This document shows positions 1-9,257 of a stretch of 64,000 nt of DNA, one piece after another. A program made the translations under genes and the position numbers. The stretch spans positions 109,271 to 173,270 of the forward strand of contig JBIIZQ010000003.1 in NCBI GenBank assembly GCA_044346175.1. The letters are read 5' to 3'. The DNA is from JBJTUH01 sp044346175. GTDB taxonomy: Bacteria > Cyanobacteriota > Vampirovibrionia > Vampirovibrionales > JAJTHC01. The notes under the pieces are model-generated. The model searched no databases and had not been told where the DNA came from. It saw only the letters and a list, made by a program, of their open reading frames with translations. Each line of letters opens with the position of its first letter. Within the stretch, counting starts at the first letter, position 1.

Positions 1-1909
1 CTTGAGGCGACACAATAGACAAAGCCTCCAAGGTAGTTAGTACTTTTTTAAAATCATAGGTTACATCCCAAGCCTTCATGGAGGCAATGGTTTCAGGACC
101 CACCCCATGAATAAAGTATTTTCCCTCTTGGGGCTGCTTTTTAGTCGGTTTTTTCGTCGCAATAAGGTCATGCACGACGGCATCACGCAATGCTTCCAAA
201 TGAGGGAAATGTTGCATTAAGGTACGTGCCGTTTCCAGCCCCACATCAGGAATCCCCAAAGCATAAAGGACACGATAAAGCGGGCGTTGAAGCGATTTCT
301 GGAGTGCCTCACAAACGTTTTGTGCCGACTTTTCGCCCATACGCTCTAACTGCATGAGTTGCGACGGCGTAAGCCGATACAAGTCCCAAGGGGCTTTGAT
401 AAAACCCGCTTGCAGAAGCTGTTCTATCAACGCAGGCCCCACGCCTTCTATATCCATCGCCGAGCGACTACACCAGTGTTCGATACGACCTGCCAACTGT
501 GCAGGACATCCTAAAACATTCAGACACACCAGGTCAATATCCACCTGTGCCAAGTACGAACCACAACTTGGACACTGCGTAGGTGGCTCAATCGGTAACG
601 CCGTATCAGGACGATGTGACACCGCCACACCCAAAACTTCAGGGATGATTTCAGCCGCTTTATGAACCCAAACCGTGTCCCACTGACGCACATCTTTTAA
701 CTTGATTTGGTCAAGGTTATGCAACGAAGCCCGCTTCACCGTAGTACCTGCTAGGACCACAGGGGCAAGCTCTGCCACGGGCGTTAACACCCCCGTACGC
801 CCTACTTGCCATGTCACCGCTTCAAGCGTGGTTAAAACCTGCTCAGGGGCAAACTTATACGCCACAGCCCACCGAGGACTTTTGGCCGTATGTCCTAGGG
901 TTTCATGGAGGGTGAGGGTATCAAACTTCAACACCAAGCCATCTGTAGGGTAATCTAACGTATGTTTCTCAGTTTCCCAATGGCGAATAAACGCTTCCAC
1001 AGCTTCAAACGTATGAAGTACTTGTGCATGAGGGTTCACAGGTAATCCTACAGATTGCATCCATCCCTGCACTTGAGAAAGACTGGTAAGCCCTGTCAAT
1101 GCCCCTTCAAGCGGCGTGGCATGAAAACAAAAGAGCTTTAAAGGACGCTGGGAAGCCACCTGAGGGTCAAGCTGGCGCAAAGAACCCGCAGCAACGTTAC
1201 GAGGGTTCGCAAAAAGAGACTCGTTTGAGGCTTCTCGGCGTTGATTCAAACAAGCAAAGTCCGAAAAGCTCATATACACCTCTGCCCGCACTTCCAAACG
1301 TGCTGGGATAGGAGGATACGTTTCTGGGGGCTGGTTTAATTTCAGGGGCAGGCATCGAATCGTACGGGCGTTATGCGTCACGTCTTCCCCTGTACGTCCA
1401 TCGCCTCGTGTCACGGCACGCACGAAATGCCCATCCTCATAAATCATACTCAAGGTTAAGCCGTCCATTTTAAGTTCTGCATTTAAGGGGTAGGGCAGTC
1501 CCCCTTCTGGGTCAGGCATGATGACTTGAGGCAAAAGTTTGCACTGGCGTTCATACCATTGTCTTAAACCCGAAAGACTAAACACATTATCCAAGGAATA
1601 AAGCCTCAAAGGGTGTGGACGAGACACCAATGAAGACAGGGGAGCGTCTCCCACACGCTGTGTAGGACTCTCAGATAAAATTTGAGAGGGGTACTGTGCC
1701 TCCAAATGCAGTAACGCTTGATATAACCCATCATAATGGGCATCCGAAACGGTCGGCTGGTCAAGCACGTAATACGCATGGGCAAGACGATTAAGGTCAA
1801 GCACCCACGCACGCATTCGCTCAAGTGCCATGACCTCCTGGGCATCTCCCAATGGGAGGCGAGGCTGCATGGCATGAGGCAAAGAGGAGTGGCTACGATG
1901 GATGGTCAT
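1..1909 (-). CDS. ligA: NAD-dependent DNA ligase LigA, 3' end outside window
   Basis: Seals nicks in duplex DNA during replication and repair, using NAD+. The minus strand is open from an ATG at 1909 to the window edge (about 636 codons). The adenylation-site lysine lies in a KMDG motif near residue 147, followed by PRWAVAYKF typical of the nucleotidyltransferase domain. A Cys4 zinc-finger region (CPSC and later C residues) follows. Helix-hairpin-helix repeats come next, ending with GVGPETIASM. The C-terminal BRCT domain would lie before position 1. The gene starts 34 bp after the ssb stop and is the last visible gene of rpsF-ssb-ligA. The family assignment is secure. The exact start is less so, because no strong Shine-Dalgarno sequence is seen. 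Confidence 0.93.
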   Translation of the reverse strand, partial: MTIHRSHSSLPHAMQPRLPLGDAQEVMALERMRAWVLDLNRLAHAYYVLDQPTVSDAHYDGLYQALLHLEAQYPSQILSESPTQRVGDAPLSSLVSRPHPLRLYSLDNVFSLSGLRQWYERQCKLLPQVIMPDPEGGLPYPLNAELKMDGLTLSMIYEDGHFVRAVTRGDGRTGEDVTHNARTIRCLPLKLNQPPETYPPIPARLEVRAEVYMSFSDFACLNQRREASNESLFANPRNVAAGSLRQLDPQVASQRPLKLFCFHATPLEGALTGLTSLSQVQGWMQSVGLPVNPHAQVLHTFEAVEAFIRHWETEKHTLDYPTDGLVLKFDTLTLHETLGHTAKSPRWAVAYKFAPEQVLTTLEAVTWQVGRTGVLTPVAELAPVVLAGTTVKRASLHNLDQIKLKDVRQWDTVWVHKAAEIIPEVLGVAVSHRPDTALPIEPPTQCPSCGSYLAQVDIDLVCLNVLGCPAQLAGRIEHWCSRSAMDIEGVGPALIEQLLQAGFIKAPWDLYRLTPSQLMQLERMGEKSAQNVCEALQKSLQRPLYRVLYALGIPDVGLETARTLMQHFPHLEALRDAVVHDLIATKKPTKKQPQEGKYFIHGVGPETIASMKAWDVTYDFKKVLTTLEALSIVSPQ

Positions 1910-1943
1910 ACTGGATGGGGCATACGTACTGGTTTAGAATGGT

Positions 1944-2552
1944 TTAGAATGGAATATCATCTTCCAACTCTTGTAAATCCTGCTGAAAATACCCAAACAT
2001 CCCCGTACCACCTTGCCCTGAAGCCCCTTGAGGCATGGCAACGTTCTGGGTTTGAGAGACGGGCTGTTGTGCAGGAGGAGAAGATACCTCAGTAGCATAG
2101 CTTGTAGGGGTACTTGTAGGAGCATAGGAAGCGGGTGCCTGATGTTGAGACGCAACCGCCGCTTGGTGGGTCGCTTGCGAGGGCGCTGTATGCCCTTGAG
2201 ATTGTGGCTGAATATTGACAAAGCCATACTGCCCATCAGGAAACTGCCCAAGATACTGTACCGTATTGGCAATGACCTCAAGCTGCTTGCTTTTTTTACC
2301 ATCGGGTAGGGTTTGTGTATTAAACTGTAAGCGCCCTTCCAACAACACCGCCATACCAGGCTGAAGCGTTGTAGCAACCGACTCTGCCAAGCCTCCCCAT
2401 ACCGTAATCATCATACGCATGGCTTCCGTAGCACGAGGGGCTCTATCATCCAACTCAAGCTGAAAGAGGCTCACCGCTTTATTGTCATTGGTGTAACGTT
2501 TCTCTACTGGGGAAACTAATCTTCCTGATAATACTGTCGATGCCATACTCAT
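1944..2552 (-). CDS. ssb: Single-stranded DNA-binding protein
   Basis: Coats single-stranded DNA and recruits replication and repair proteins. The N-terminal ~105 residues form an OB fold (VLSGRLVSPVEKRYT, ITVWGGLAE, VLLEGRLQ). A Gln/Pro/Ser-rich linker follows, and the protein ends with the classic acidic tip DDIPF that binds partner proteins. The frame is open five codons upstream to a TTG at 2567, but an AGAAAGG sequence directly abuts that TTG. The ATG at 2552 or the one at 2546 is therefore the more plausible start. The gene lies between rpsF and ligA on the same strand. The usual neighbour rpsR is absent. Confidence 0.95.
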   Translation of the reverse strand: MSMASTVLSGRLVSPVEKRYTNDNKAVSLFQLELDDRAPRATEAMRMMITVWGGLAESVATTLQPGMAVLLEGRLQFNTQTLPDGKKSKQLEVIANTVQYLGQFPDGQYGFVNIQPQSQGHTAPSQATHQAAVASQHQAPASYAPTSTPTSYATEVSSPPAQQPVSQTQNVAMPQGASGQGGTGMFGYFQQDLQELEDDIPF

Positions 2553-2765
2553 AGCGTTATGGTGCAACCTTTCTTACAGCTCGGGCTACCTAACAAACGT
2601 CTCAAACCCTTCCGTAAAAGAGGAAGGGGAAAGGGTGTATTCACTCTATTATGCTCACAAAAACACACTGTATGCCATCACAAGCTAAGACCCTACAGTG
2701 TGTTTAAACTTTGAATGCTCGTTTAAAAAGAGCCTAACGCTCAGGAAACAACAACCTGACTCGTG

Positions 2766-3272
2766 TTAAGCGTCTTCGTCAGTGTCAAGACCATCAAAAG
2801 ACTCATCTTCATCACGCTCGGCAGCCAAGGCAGCTTGTTGAGCAGCTTTCTCAGCAGCAGCGACTTTTTCAGCAAGACGGTCTTTTTTGGAGACAACGTT
2901 CACACTGGCATTCTTTAGAAGGTCATAGGTTTTAGGAAGTTGTGTCAAGGTGAAGCGGAGCATGGCTTCGTTAATCATGCACTGACGACGCAATTCTTTG
3001 ACTTGAGTCGCACTCAACTGGAATACAATGTTCACAATCCAGCCATCAGAAGATTTTTTGATTTCATAAGCAAGACGCTTACGACCAATTTTTTCAACTT
3101 TAATAAACTTGCCGCGCAACTGACGTACAAGGTTTTCAATGACACGGATGGAAGCGTCAACCCCCTCAACCTCTACGCTAGGACGGAAAATAACCATCAT
3201 TTCGTAAGGGCGACCAAAAGGAAGAATGGGCAGTGGTGCAGCAGCTTGAGCGTGAGAGGATGGCATAGCCAT
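2766..3272 (-). CDS. rpsF: 30S ribosomal protein S6
   Basis: Component of the small ribosomal subunit. The bS6 core spans about residues 22-120 (YEMMVIFRPSVE near the start, then KIGRKRLAYEIKK and MLRFTLTQLPK). It is flanked by a ~20-residue N-terminal extension and a ~40-residue C-terminal tail. The tail begins Ala/Lys-rich and ends in an acidic run (DEDESFDGLDTDEDA), as in some long S6 proteins. At 168 aa it is longer than typical S6 (about 95-135). It starts with ATG GCT ATG. The first gene of rpsF-ssb-ligA; translation and DNA maintenance genes are often paired this way in bacteria. Confidence 0.93.
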   Translation of the reverse strand: MAMPSSHAQAAAPLPILPFGRPYEMMVIFRPSVEVEGVDASIRVIENLVRQLRGKFIKVEKIGRKRLAYEIKKSSDGWIVNIVFQLSATQVKELRRQCMINEAMLRFTLTQLPKTYDLLKNASVNVVSKKDRLAEKVAAAEKAAQQAALAAERDEDESFDGLDTDEDA

Positions 3273-3482
3273 AACGTGAGAGGACTCCTAAAATATTAAA
3301 AAACATCAACATAATGTTTGAAAAAGGGGTGTACAAGATAGCCACAAAGACGACACCCAGCATAAACTTTTTACTGTAAGTTACGTTCACGGTATCATAA
3401 CCATGCTTCTATCGCAAGCACATGCCTCCCTTTTCCATGTCCCAAAGGATAACTTAAATATCGCTTAAATAAGGTTTGTCTT

Positions 3483-4334
3483 ATGGAACCCACCTACCTT
3501 GATGCCTGCCTTCACCAAGGGAAACTCATACGCTGGCCTGACCATCTTATGCCGCTCAAAGTTTATATTGCACCGTTTCAATGGTACGAGGCAGCGAAGC
3601 AACAACACGCTTGGCAGTACCATCAGATGGTGTTAAACGCCTTCCAGAGTTGGGTGAATGCCACAGAGGGGCGTATCAAGTTCCAAACTGTCCAGAAGCT
3701 CGCAGACTCTCATATCAACCTCGTATGGCGCCGAGTCGACAGACACTCCTTGGGGCATTGCCAGTATGACATCCATGCGCAGGGGTTTCTTTACTCTTGT
3801 GAAATTTCTATTGGCATTTCAGATGGACGGGTGCATCAAAAATATAATCAACAAGAAGAGGTCAAGCACACCATTTTACATGAAGTAGGACACGCCCTCG
3901 GCTTACTGGGACACAGTGACCAAGCAGAAGACATCATGTATGTTCCCCACAAGTTTGGTGTCCATCAGCTCTCCCCAAGAGACAAACAAAGCATGTTACA
4001 ACTTTACAAACTGCCCTCAGGACTTCATATCCGTGAGGCTAGTGAGTGTCTTGGTCTTCTGCCGCCTTACAGGGTAGAGACTTTAGCCCAAAAAAGACTC
4101 GCCCCCAAAGAGACCCCTCAGACGCTCCTTGACTCAGACCCTCATTTCCAAATAGCACTCTCAAAAGAGGTTACCCCTCAACCCACAGACCCCGCGCTAG
4201 CCCAAAAACTGCTCGAAGAGCAAGACATTCTTAGCAGCATGGGAAAAATGTATCTTCACACGAACAAGCTCAAGCCCTCGGTCACACTCACCAAAGAAGT
4301 ACACGCTAAACGCTACCCATTCCAGATTGAATAG
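3483..4334 (+). CDS. Matrixin-like (metzincin) zinc metalloprotease
   Basis: A predicted zinc-dependent peptidase of the M10/matrixin-like group. The zinc site HEVGHALGLLGHS is at residues 133-145 (H133, E134, H137, H144). A Met-turn (DIMY) follows at 150-153, the metzincin hallmark. The catalytic domain occupies roughly residues 1-180. The remaining ~100 residues are low-complexity and hydrophilic. No signal peptide or membrane segment is visible at the N terminus (MEPTYLDACLHQGK), so either it acts inside the cell or it leaves by a signal-independent route. Substrate unknown. It stands alone between rpsF (divergent) and a convergent small gene. Confidence 0.82.
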   Translation: MEPTYLDACLHQGKLIRWPDHLMPLKVYIAPFQWYEAAKQQHAWQYHQMVLNAFQSWVNATEGRIKFQTVQKLADSHINLVWRRVDRHSLGHCQYDIHAQGFLYSCEISIGISDGRVHQKYNQQEEVKHTILHEVGHALGLLGHSDQAEDIMYVPHKFGVHQLSPRDKQSMLQLYKLPSGLHIREASECLGLLPPYRVETLAQKRLAPKETPQTLLDSDPHFQIALSKEVTPQPTDPALAQKLLEEQDILSSMGKMYLHTNKLKPSVTLTKEVHAKRYPFQIE

Positions 4335-4367
4335 CCCAGCAGAGACTTTCACCACACACCGTACAGG

Positions 4368-4751
4368 CTAACCCATCACGCACAATTGAGAGCCACAAAG
4401 GCTCTTCGCACCAAAACTCTGCATGTGTGCAGGAAGCTCGGAGGTAATCACTGGACGTAAAATACCCGTTTCACCAGGAGGGGTTTGAGGATTGTAGCCA
4501 AAATTGAAAGGGTTCGTTGTAACACGTGAGGTAGCGTCTGAGGGCAGGGCAACGGGTGTAACAGGTCTCAAAGTCGCTGGAGGCGTTGCGAACACATCCG
4601 AGGGTACCCCCACCAGAGGCGTGGGCGTGTGACGTGTCGTAGCACCAAGGGTGTTGTCATCGGAGGCAAGGGGTGCCTGAGAAGTGCTTTGACCAAAATG
4701 CTTCGGCGTAAAAGCCGCAGGGGTTTTCACAAAGGGATTAAAGGTAATCAT
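4368..4751 (-). CDS. Hypothetical Pro/Thr-rich protein
   Basis: A 127-residue protein I do not recognise. It is rich in Pro, Thr and Ser and probably disordered, starts MITFNPFVKTPAAF, and contains two Phe-Gly spots (KHFGQS near residue 19 and FNFGYN further on). There is no signal peptide or membrane segment; two cysteines lie near the C terminus (LCGSQLCVMG). It is convergent with the metalloprotease gene and ends 33 bp from it. The reading frame is intact and the opposite frames are poorer, so it is probably a real gene, but with no assignable function. Confidence 0.5.
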   Translation of the reverse strand: MITFNPFVKTPAAFTPKHFGQSTSQAPLASDDNTLGATTRHTPTPLVGVPSDVFATPPATLRPVTPVALPSDATSRVTTNPFNFGYNPQTPPGETGILRPVITSELPAHMQSFGAKSLCGSQLCVMG

Positions 4752-5093
4752 GGGGAGAAAGGGGTATCGTCTTACGGTGAAGGGACTATCTCAAAACAAG
4801 GGGGAACATCACATGCGGGCAACCCCGCAAACTGTGCCTACAGGTATTAAACACAGGCTTCAAGAACAAATTGCCTGAAGTTGCTCCTGAAGTTACTAGC
4901 ATTTCGGTGTATACTAAATAGCATCTTCCTTTCACACAGGTCATTGCAATCAGGAACCACCCTCCCCTCTGCCATGACCATCGTCTTTTCAATCAATTTT
5001 CAATCAATCACATGAGGCATCGGTGTCACTCATGGGTTATCCCTTTATCACTTCCCAGACCCTCACGTTCACCCTTACTTCAAAGGTGCCTTC
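4752..5093. other. Intergenic region with small repeats and a weak promoter
   Basis: A 342-bp divergent region with no gene. It holds a small perfect hairpin (TGCGGG/CCCGCA, 4814-4829) and two tandem copies of a 12-bp unit, CCTGAAGTT(G/A)CT, at 4874-4897. A TATACT -10-like hexamer lies at 4910-4915, with only a weak -35 partner. The arrangement could serve the polyprenyl synthase gene downstream. Confidence 0.35.
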
Positions 5094-6215
5094 ATGATGA
5101 TGTCTCACTTGAATCATTCGGCTGATACAGCACAACCCCACGCAACTTCTTATCCTACTTTCGGGACACTCGGTGCCACCCCCCTATGGGAAACCCAAGT
5201 TCTCCCCAACATACGCCGTGCCGTGCTGGATATTATGACACCCGATATTGCAAAACTGGAAGCAAGCTTAAGCCATGCCCTGCAAACCCGAGGGAAAATG
5301 CTGCGTCCTGCCATGACAATTTTATTTGTGCTTCTTTTACTACGTGAACAACCCGAGCGACAATCACTCACCGATGAAGCCTTGCTCCAATGTTTAACGC
5401 TCACCCACTGGGACACTGCCGCCATCAGTGAATTGATTCATATCGCAACGCTTTTACATGACGATGTGCTTGACCAGTCAGACTTACGAAGAAATCAGCC
5501 CACGGTAAGAGCCTTATGGGGGAATCATCAAGCCATACTCTCAGGAGACTACCTCTTGGCACAAGCCAGTATCAAACTGGCGAAGGTCGGGCATATTCCT
5601 CTTGTGGCACTTTACTCAGAGGTTTTGGCAGCACTGTGTCAAGGCGAGGTCTTGCAATGGGAAACACAATACAGTACCACATGGGACTGGTCAAATTATC
5701 TCAAGAAAACGCACTACAAAACGAGTTCGCTTTTTGAAGCGGCCTGTGAGGCGGCTGCTATTTTGGAAGCACCTGAACATCGTCAAGCACTTGCCCACAT
5801 TGGCAAGCAGTTTGGGTGGCTTTTTCAGTTGCGGGATGATTTACTTGACCTTACAGCCAAGGAAGCCGAAGCGGGCAAGCCCGTATTGGACGACCTACGC
5901 AATGGTCTTATCGGGATACCTATCTGGATGATTCTACGTGCTGATGACATCCCAGAACACACCAAAGAAACCCTCAAACAACACATTCAGAGTGTCTTTC
6001 GTTACGCACAGGGTAGCCACGAAACCTTGGGCTTACTTGATGAGGCACTAGGACAAGTCACACGTTTATTAGAAGCCCATGGTGCGGTCGCTCGCACCCA
6101 AACATGGATGACGCAAGAGGTCGCCACGCTCTATGCGGATATTAAAACCCTTTTCCCTACCCCCTCGCTTTGGCGAACTTTTTTACTGGATTGGGTAACG
6201 CTACTGCTACACTAG
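5094..6215 (+). CDS. Polyprenyl diphosphate synthase
   Basis: Trans-isoprenyl diphosphate synthase that extends allylic diphosphates with isopentenyl diphosphate to make long chains, for example quinone side chains. The first Asp-rich motif is DDVLD at residues 123-127 and the second is DDLLD at 248-252. GKMLRPAM, typical of the family, is near residue 65. At 373 aa it is slightly long, with an insertion (TLTHWDTAAISE) before the first Asp motif. The start is three tandem ATG codons preceded by AAAGGTG at good spacing. The MEP-pathway gene ispE is elsewhere in the window. Chain length cannot be read from the sequence, so I give no gene symbol. Confidence 0.9.
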   Translation: MMMSHLNHSADTAQPHATSYPTFGTLGATPLWETQVLPNIRRAVLDIMTPDIAKLEASLSHALQTRGKMLRPAMTILFVLLLLREQPERQSLTDEALLQCLTLTHWDTAAISELIHIATLLHDDVLDQSDLRRNQPTVRALWGNHQAILSGDYLLAQASIKLAKVGHIPLVALYSEVLAALCQGEVLQWETQYSTTWDWSNYLKKTHYKTSSLFEAACEAAAILEAPEHRQALAHIGKQFGWLFQLRDDLLDLTAKEAEAGKPVLDDLRNGLIGIPIWMILRADDIPEHTKETLKQHIQSVFRYAQGSHETLGLLDEALGQVTRLLEAHGAVARTQTWMTQEVATLYADIKTLFPTPSLWRTFLLDWVTLLLH

Positions 6216-6402
6216 CGGCTCGCCTCTCAAGTGCCTTCCTCTAGTCTCATCCGCTTCCGCCACTCTCCCATAGAAAGACGAGCTTTTCCAAAGAAGTCTC
6301 AAACCTAGGAAAAACTCGTCGTAAACTACCCTAATAGGAATCTCGCACCCTTATGGGTGTGCTTTGGTCGTATGGTCTTACATTCGTGAGCAAGGAAGAT
6401 TT

Positions 6403-7437
6403 ATGATGATGGCTTATCAACGTCGCACACCCTCTCAAACATCGCACATACAAGGGAATGTTGCCACGTTGCAAACCAGTGAGTCTCACAGTCTTGTTGA
6501 GATGGAACCGCTCGATACGGTGCATGAGATAGAACCATCCGCTGAAATAGAACCCACAGAAACGACAAGTGCTTCTGCCGCAAAGACCGTGGCACAATCT
6601 TTAAAGGAGGAAGCCTTTGAAGCTGGCACTTCCTTTAGCCTGTGGAGTTCTTCCCACATGCGTAATCAAAAGAAGCTCTCTCCTGAAGAGACCTCTCAAT
6701 TATGGGAACAATACCGAAAAAGCCCCACGAATAGTCGTATCAGAGACAAAGTCATTCTCGCATACCTCCACTTGGTACGCTATGTCGTCTCTCGTTTACC
6801 CCTCACGTTACCCACAGGTGTAAGTGTCGATGACCTGATTAGCTTTGGAACCATGGGCTTAATGAAAGCGGTAGAACGCTTTGAACCTGAACGTGGATTA
6901 AAATTTGAAAGCTACGCTGTCACCAGAATCAGAGGCTCTATCATTGACCATCTACGTGTTCAAGACTGGATTCCAAGAGGAGTCAGAAAACGCACAAAGG
7001 ACCTCACCGAAGCCATCACACTCCTTGAGAAAACACTGGGACGCTCCCCCTCAGAGGACGAGCTGGCATCCCATCTCAAAGTCACAAAGGCTCGGATACA
7101 ACAGATGATGACTGAAAGTCAAAGCTTTGTACTCTCATTGGACGAAACCTATGCCGACGATGGTTCAGGCTCGTCTCTTTCGGTACTTGATACCGTAGAA
7201 GACCAATCCCGCCTCTCTCCTGATGAGGAAATTCTTCAAGTAGAACTACAGCAACGCCTCATTGACTCTATCAACACCCTCCCCGAAAGGGAGAAGCTCC
7301 TGATTGCACTGTACTACCATGAAAACCTTACCCTTAAGGAAATCGGTGAAATTATTCAAGTTTCGGAATCAAGGGTCTGCCAGTTACACGCCCAAGCCAT
7401 TTCAAGATTACGCAACAAACTCAGGCAACTGGTCTAA
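6403..7437 (+). CDS. fliA: Flagellar RNA polymerase sigma factor FliA (sigma-28 type)
   Basis: Directs RNA polymerase to late flagellar and motility promoters. A ~90-residue variable N-terminal part precedes a full sigma70-family core. Region 2 has VSVDDLISFGTMGL and FESYAVTRIRGSIIDHLR, region 3 has GRSPSEDELASHL, and region 4 ends with an HTH (LTLKEIGEIIQVSESRVCQ). The pattern RGSIIDHLRVQDWIPR is characteristic of FliA/WhiG. The frame is open upstream to 6364, but AAGGA lies six bases before the three tandem ATGs at 6403, which fixes the start. It is convergent with the following gene, leaving only 17 bp. Flagellar hook genes lie 7-12 kb downstream. Confidence 0.92.
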   Translation: MMMAYQRRTPSQTSHIQGNVATLQTSESHSLVEMEPLDTVHEIEPSAEIEPTETTSASAAKTVAQSLKEEAFEAGTSFSLWSSSHMRNQKKLSPEETSQLWEQYRKSPTNSRIRDKVILAYLHLVRYVVSRLPLTLPTGVSVDDLISFGTMGLMKAVERFEPERGLKFESYAVTRIRGSIIDHLRVQDWIPRGVRKRTKDLTEAITLLEKTLGRSPSEDELASHLKVTKARIQQMMTESQSFVLSLDETYADDGSGSSLSVLDTVEDQSRLSPDEEILQVELQQRLIDSINTLPEREKLLIALYYHENLTLKEIGEIIQVSESRVCQLHAQAISRLRNKLRQLV

Positions 7438-7454
7438 GCCTCTTGGCTGAAACG

Positions 7455-8819
7455 CTAGGCAGGCATACCAGCTTGAGGCATGCCTCGAGTCGCACCCGTG
7501 TTCCCTTTAGAGCTACCCAAACGGGACTGTAGACCTTGCAGGTTTTGCTTCAGTTTGGCATCATATTTAGCAATGAGTGCCAAAGCTTCTTGCGTAGAGC
7601 GATTCTCCGACATACCTGACGGGGTATCCCCCATCGCCTCTTCGGAGGTCTCTTGAGGAGTTCCTAACCTTGGTGACTGAGGAGACATTCCTCTTGGCAT
7701 CGACGACCCCATGCGTGTAGGCATGGGTTGCCCACCTCGTTCCCGAGAAGCCAAAGGAGAGCCACCTCTTGGAGGCATCTCACCACCCGATTCTTTGTCT
7801 TCTAGTAATTGGGCAACCATGGCTTCTAGTTTATCAATACGCTTTTGCATCGAGGCTTCTTTGGAAGAACCTGGCATAGCGGCAGCCCCTCCCTCCCGTG
7901 AAGCCAGTGCCTCAGGGGGCATCTCATCAGGAGAACCTTCAGCACCACGAGGTGCTTGCGACCCCTTACCCTTCTGTGCCTTGAGCATCTCACTCATCTG
8001 CTTTGCCATCTCGGCTTGTTGTTTGATAGAGGCATTAGGGTCAACGGGAGGCATCCCACCATTTCCGCCCATGCGGGTAGGATTAGGAGGCATATTACCC
8101 GCACCTAAGCCTTGTTGAGGAGGCTGATTGGGGTTAGTGGGCATGGGCTGATTGGGGTTTTGCTGCGGATTCACCATAGCCTGCGGATTACCACCCCCCG
8201 CTAACATGCCTTGCATGTTGGTATTCATACTGGCAAGAAGATTTTTGATGTCCCCTTGAGCGTTTTGAACCTGATTGTAAAGATTCCCTACTTCACTTGT
8301 AGGCCCACCCAGTGCATTCACTGTAAGGGCCGTTGCGGGGTTATTCATACCAGGCATCGTACCCGCTGAGCCTAACTGGTTAGGATTCGGTGCAACAGGG
8401 GTCATCGGCGTACCATTAAAAGCCATGGGGGGTGGATTGCCAGCACCCATACGCACAGGCGTATTGTTACCTGTGGGCATCATACTGGCGTTTGTACCCG
8501 CAGGAGAGGGGGATGCGTTTGCACCATTGATAATAATGGGGACGACAATCACTTTTTCTTGTCCAGATTGCCCCGATAAACCATTTAAAATACTAGGGGG
8601 CTGCTGCGGGCTTGAAGGCGAGGCACCAAAACGACCTGCCAGAAAAGATTGAGGATTATCCATCGTGGGTACAGAAGAAGGTTGAGACATGCCACCCAAA
8701 AGATTCATTGGCGGTTGCGATGCCCCAGATAAACCACCCAAATTACTCATATCAGGTGTTAAAGCTAAGGGGTTCACCCCAGCATTAAAAGAAGGACCAG
8801 TCATAGGAATTTGCATCAT
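7455..8819 (-). CDS. Disordered Pro/Met/Gly/Asn-rich protein of unknown function
   Basis: About 455 residues of low complexity (NPNQPMPTNPNQPPQQG and similar). It starts from tandem ATG codons at 8819/8816; the frame stays open to 8894. Two segments look helical: one around KRIDKLEAMVAQLLEDKE, likely a short coiled coil, and one near the C terminus (ALIAKYDAKLKQNLQGLQ). There is no signal peptide or membrane segment. It is convergent with fliA and shares none of its promoters. I do not recognise a family. The composition suggests a flexible scaffold or linker, but that is a guess. Confidence 0.68.
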   Translation of the reverse strand: MMQIPMTGPSFNAGVNPLALTPDMSNLGGLSGASQPPMNLLGGMSQPSSVPTMDNPQSFLAGRFGASPSSPQQPPSILNGLSGQSGQEKVIVVPIIINGANASPSPAGTNASMMPTGNNTPVRMGAGNPPPMAFNGTPMTPVAPNPNQLGSAGTMPGMNNPATALTVNALGGPTSEVGNLYNQVQNAQGDIKNLLASMNTNMQGMLAGGGNPQAMVNPQQNPNQPMPTNPNQPPQQGLGAGNMPPNPTRMGGNGGMPPVDPNASIKQQAEMAKQMSEMLKAQKGKGSQAPRGAEGSPDEMPPEALASREGGAAAMPGSSKEASMQKRIDKLEAMVAQLLEDKESGGEMPPRGGSPLASRERGGQPMPTRMGSSMPRGMSPQSPRLGTPQETSEEAMGDTPSGMSENRSTQEALALIAKYDAKLKQNLQGLQSRLGSSKGNTGATRGMPQAGMPA

Positions 8820-9257
8820 GGGGAAGCATGCCTTACGGAAGGAAGTAGCAAGCAGAACAAAACATGTAGGAGAGAAAAGCTGTCGATGAATCATTCAGAA
8901 GCGTGAAAGCTGACATGATTCATAGCGTTACACCAATAAACACAAACTTGTTTTTAAAATTGCTTTTTAAACGCTGGGAATCTATAAACTAGTGCTTGCT
9001 ATTGGTGGTACTCTCTTTTAAACTGACCTTAGTTGTTCACAGGTTGTCAAAAACTTACCCTAAGTATTTCGCACTTGTGAACACCCCTACTTGTAAACCT
9101 CTAAGCATCACACGACATTTTTAAGTTTATTATTTTTTAGTCACTGGGGAGCTGGCACTGAGAAGCTGGCTGAGATTTCTGTTCATTCTTTATTAGTTTG
9201 TGTACAGAAAAACCCATCTAACCTGCTCTGGATAATGCCAGCGAAGGGAGTGTTTGT
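8820..9257. other. Divergent intergenic region with inverted TGTTCACA motifs
   Basis: A 438-bp region between divergent genes. Most of it is AT-rich. It contains TGTTCACAGGTTGTCAA at 9034-9050 and the inverted counterpart ACTTGTGAACA at 9073-9083. A near-identical 17-mer (one difference) occurs upstream of dnaN at 26874-26890. AAGGGAG precedes the downstream gene's ATG at 9258. No RNA gene or clear promoter was identified. Confidence 0.35.

Noticed and set aside
1736..2377. Overlapping frames opposite or within ligA and ssb
   Set aside because: They are shadow frames of strongly conserved genes with no independent coding evidence.
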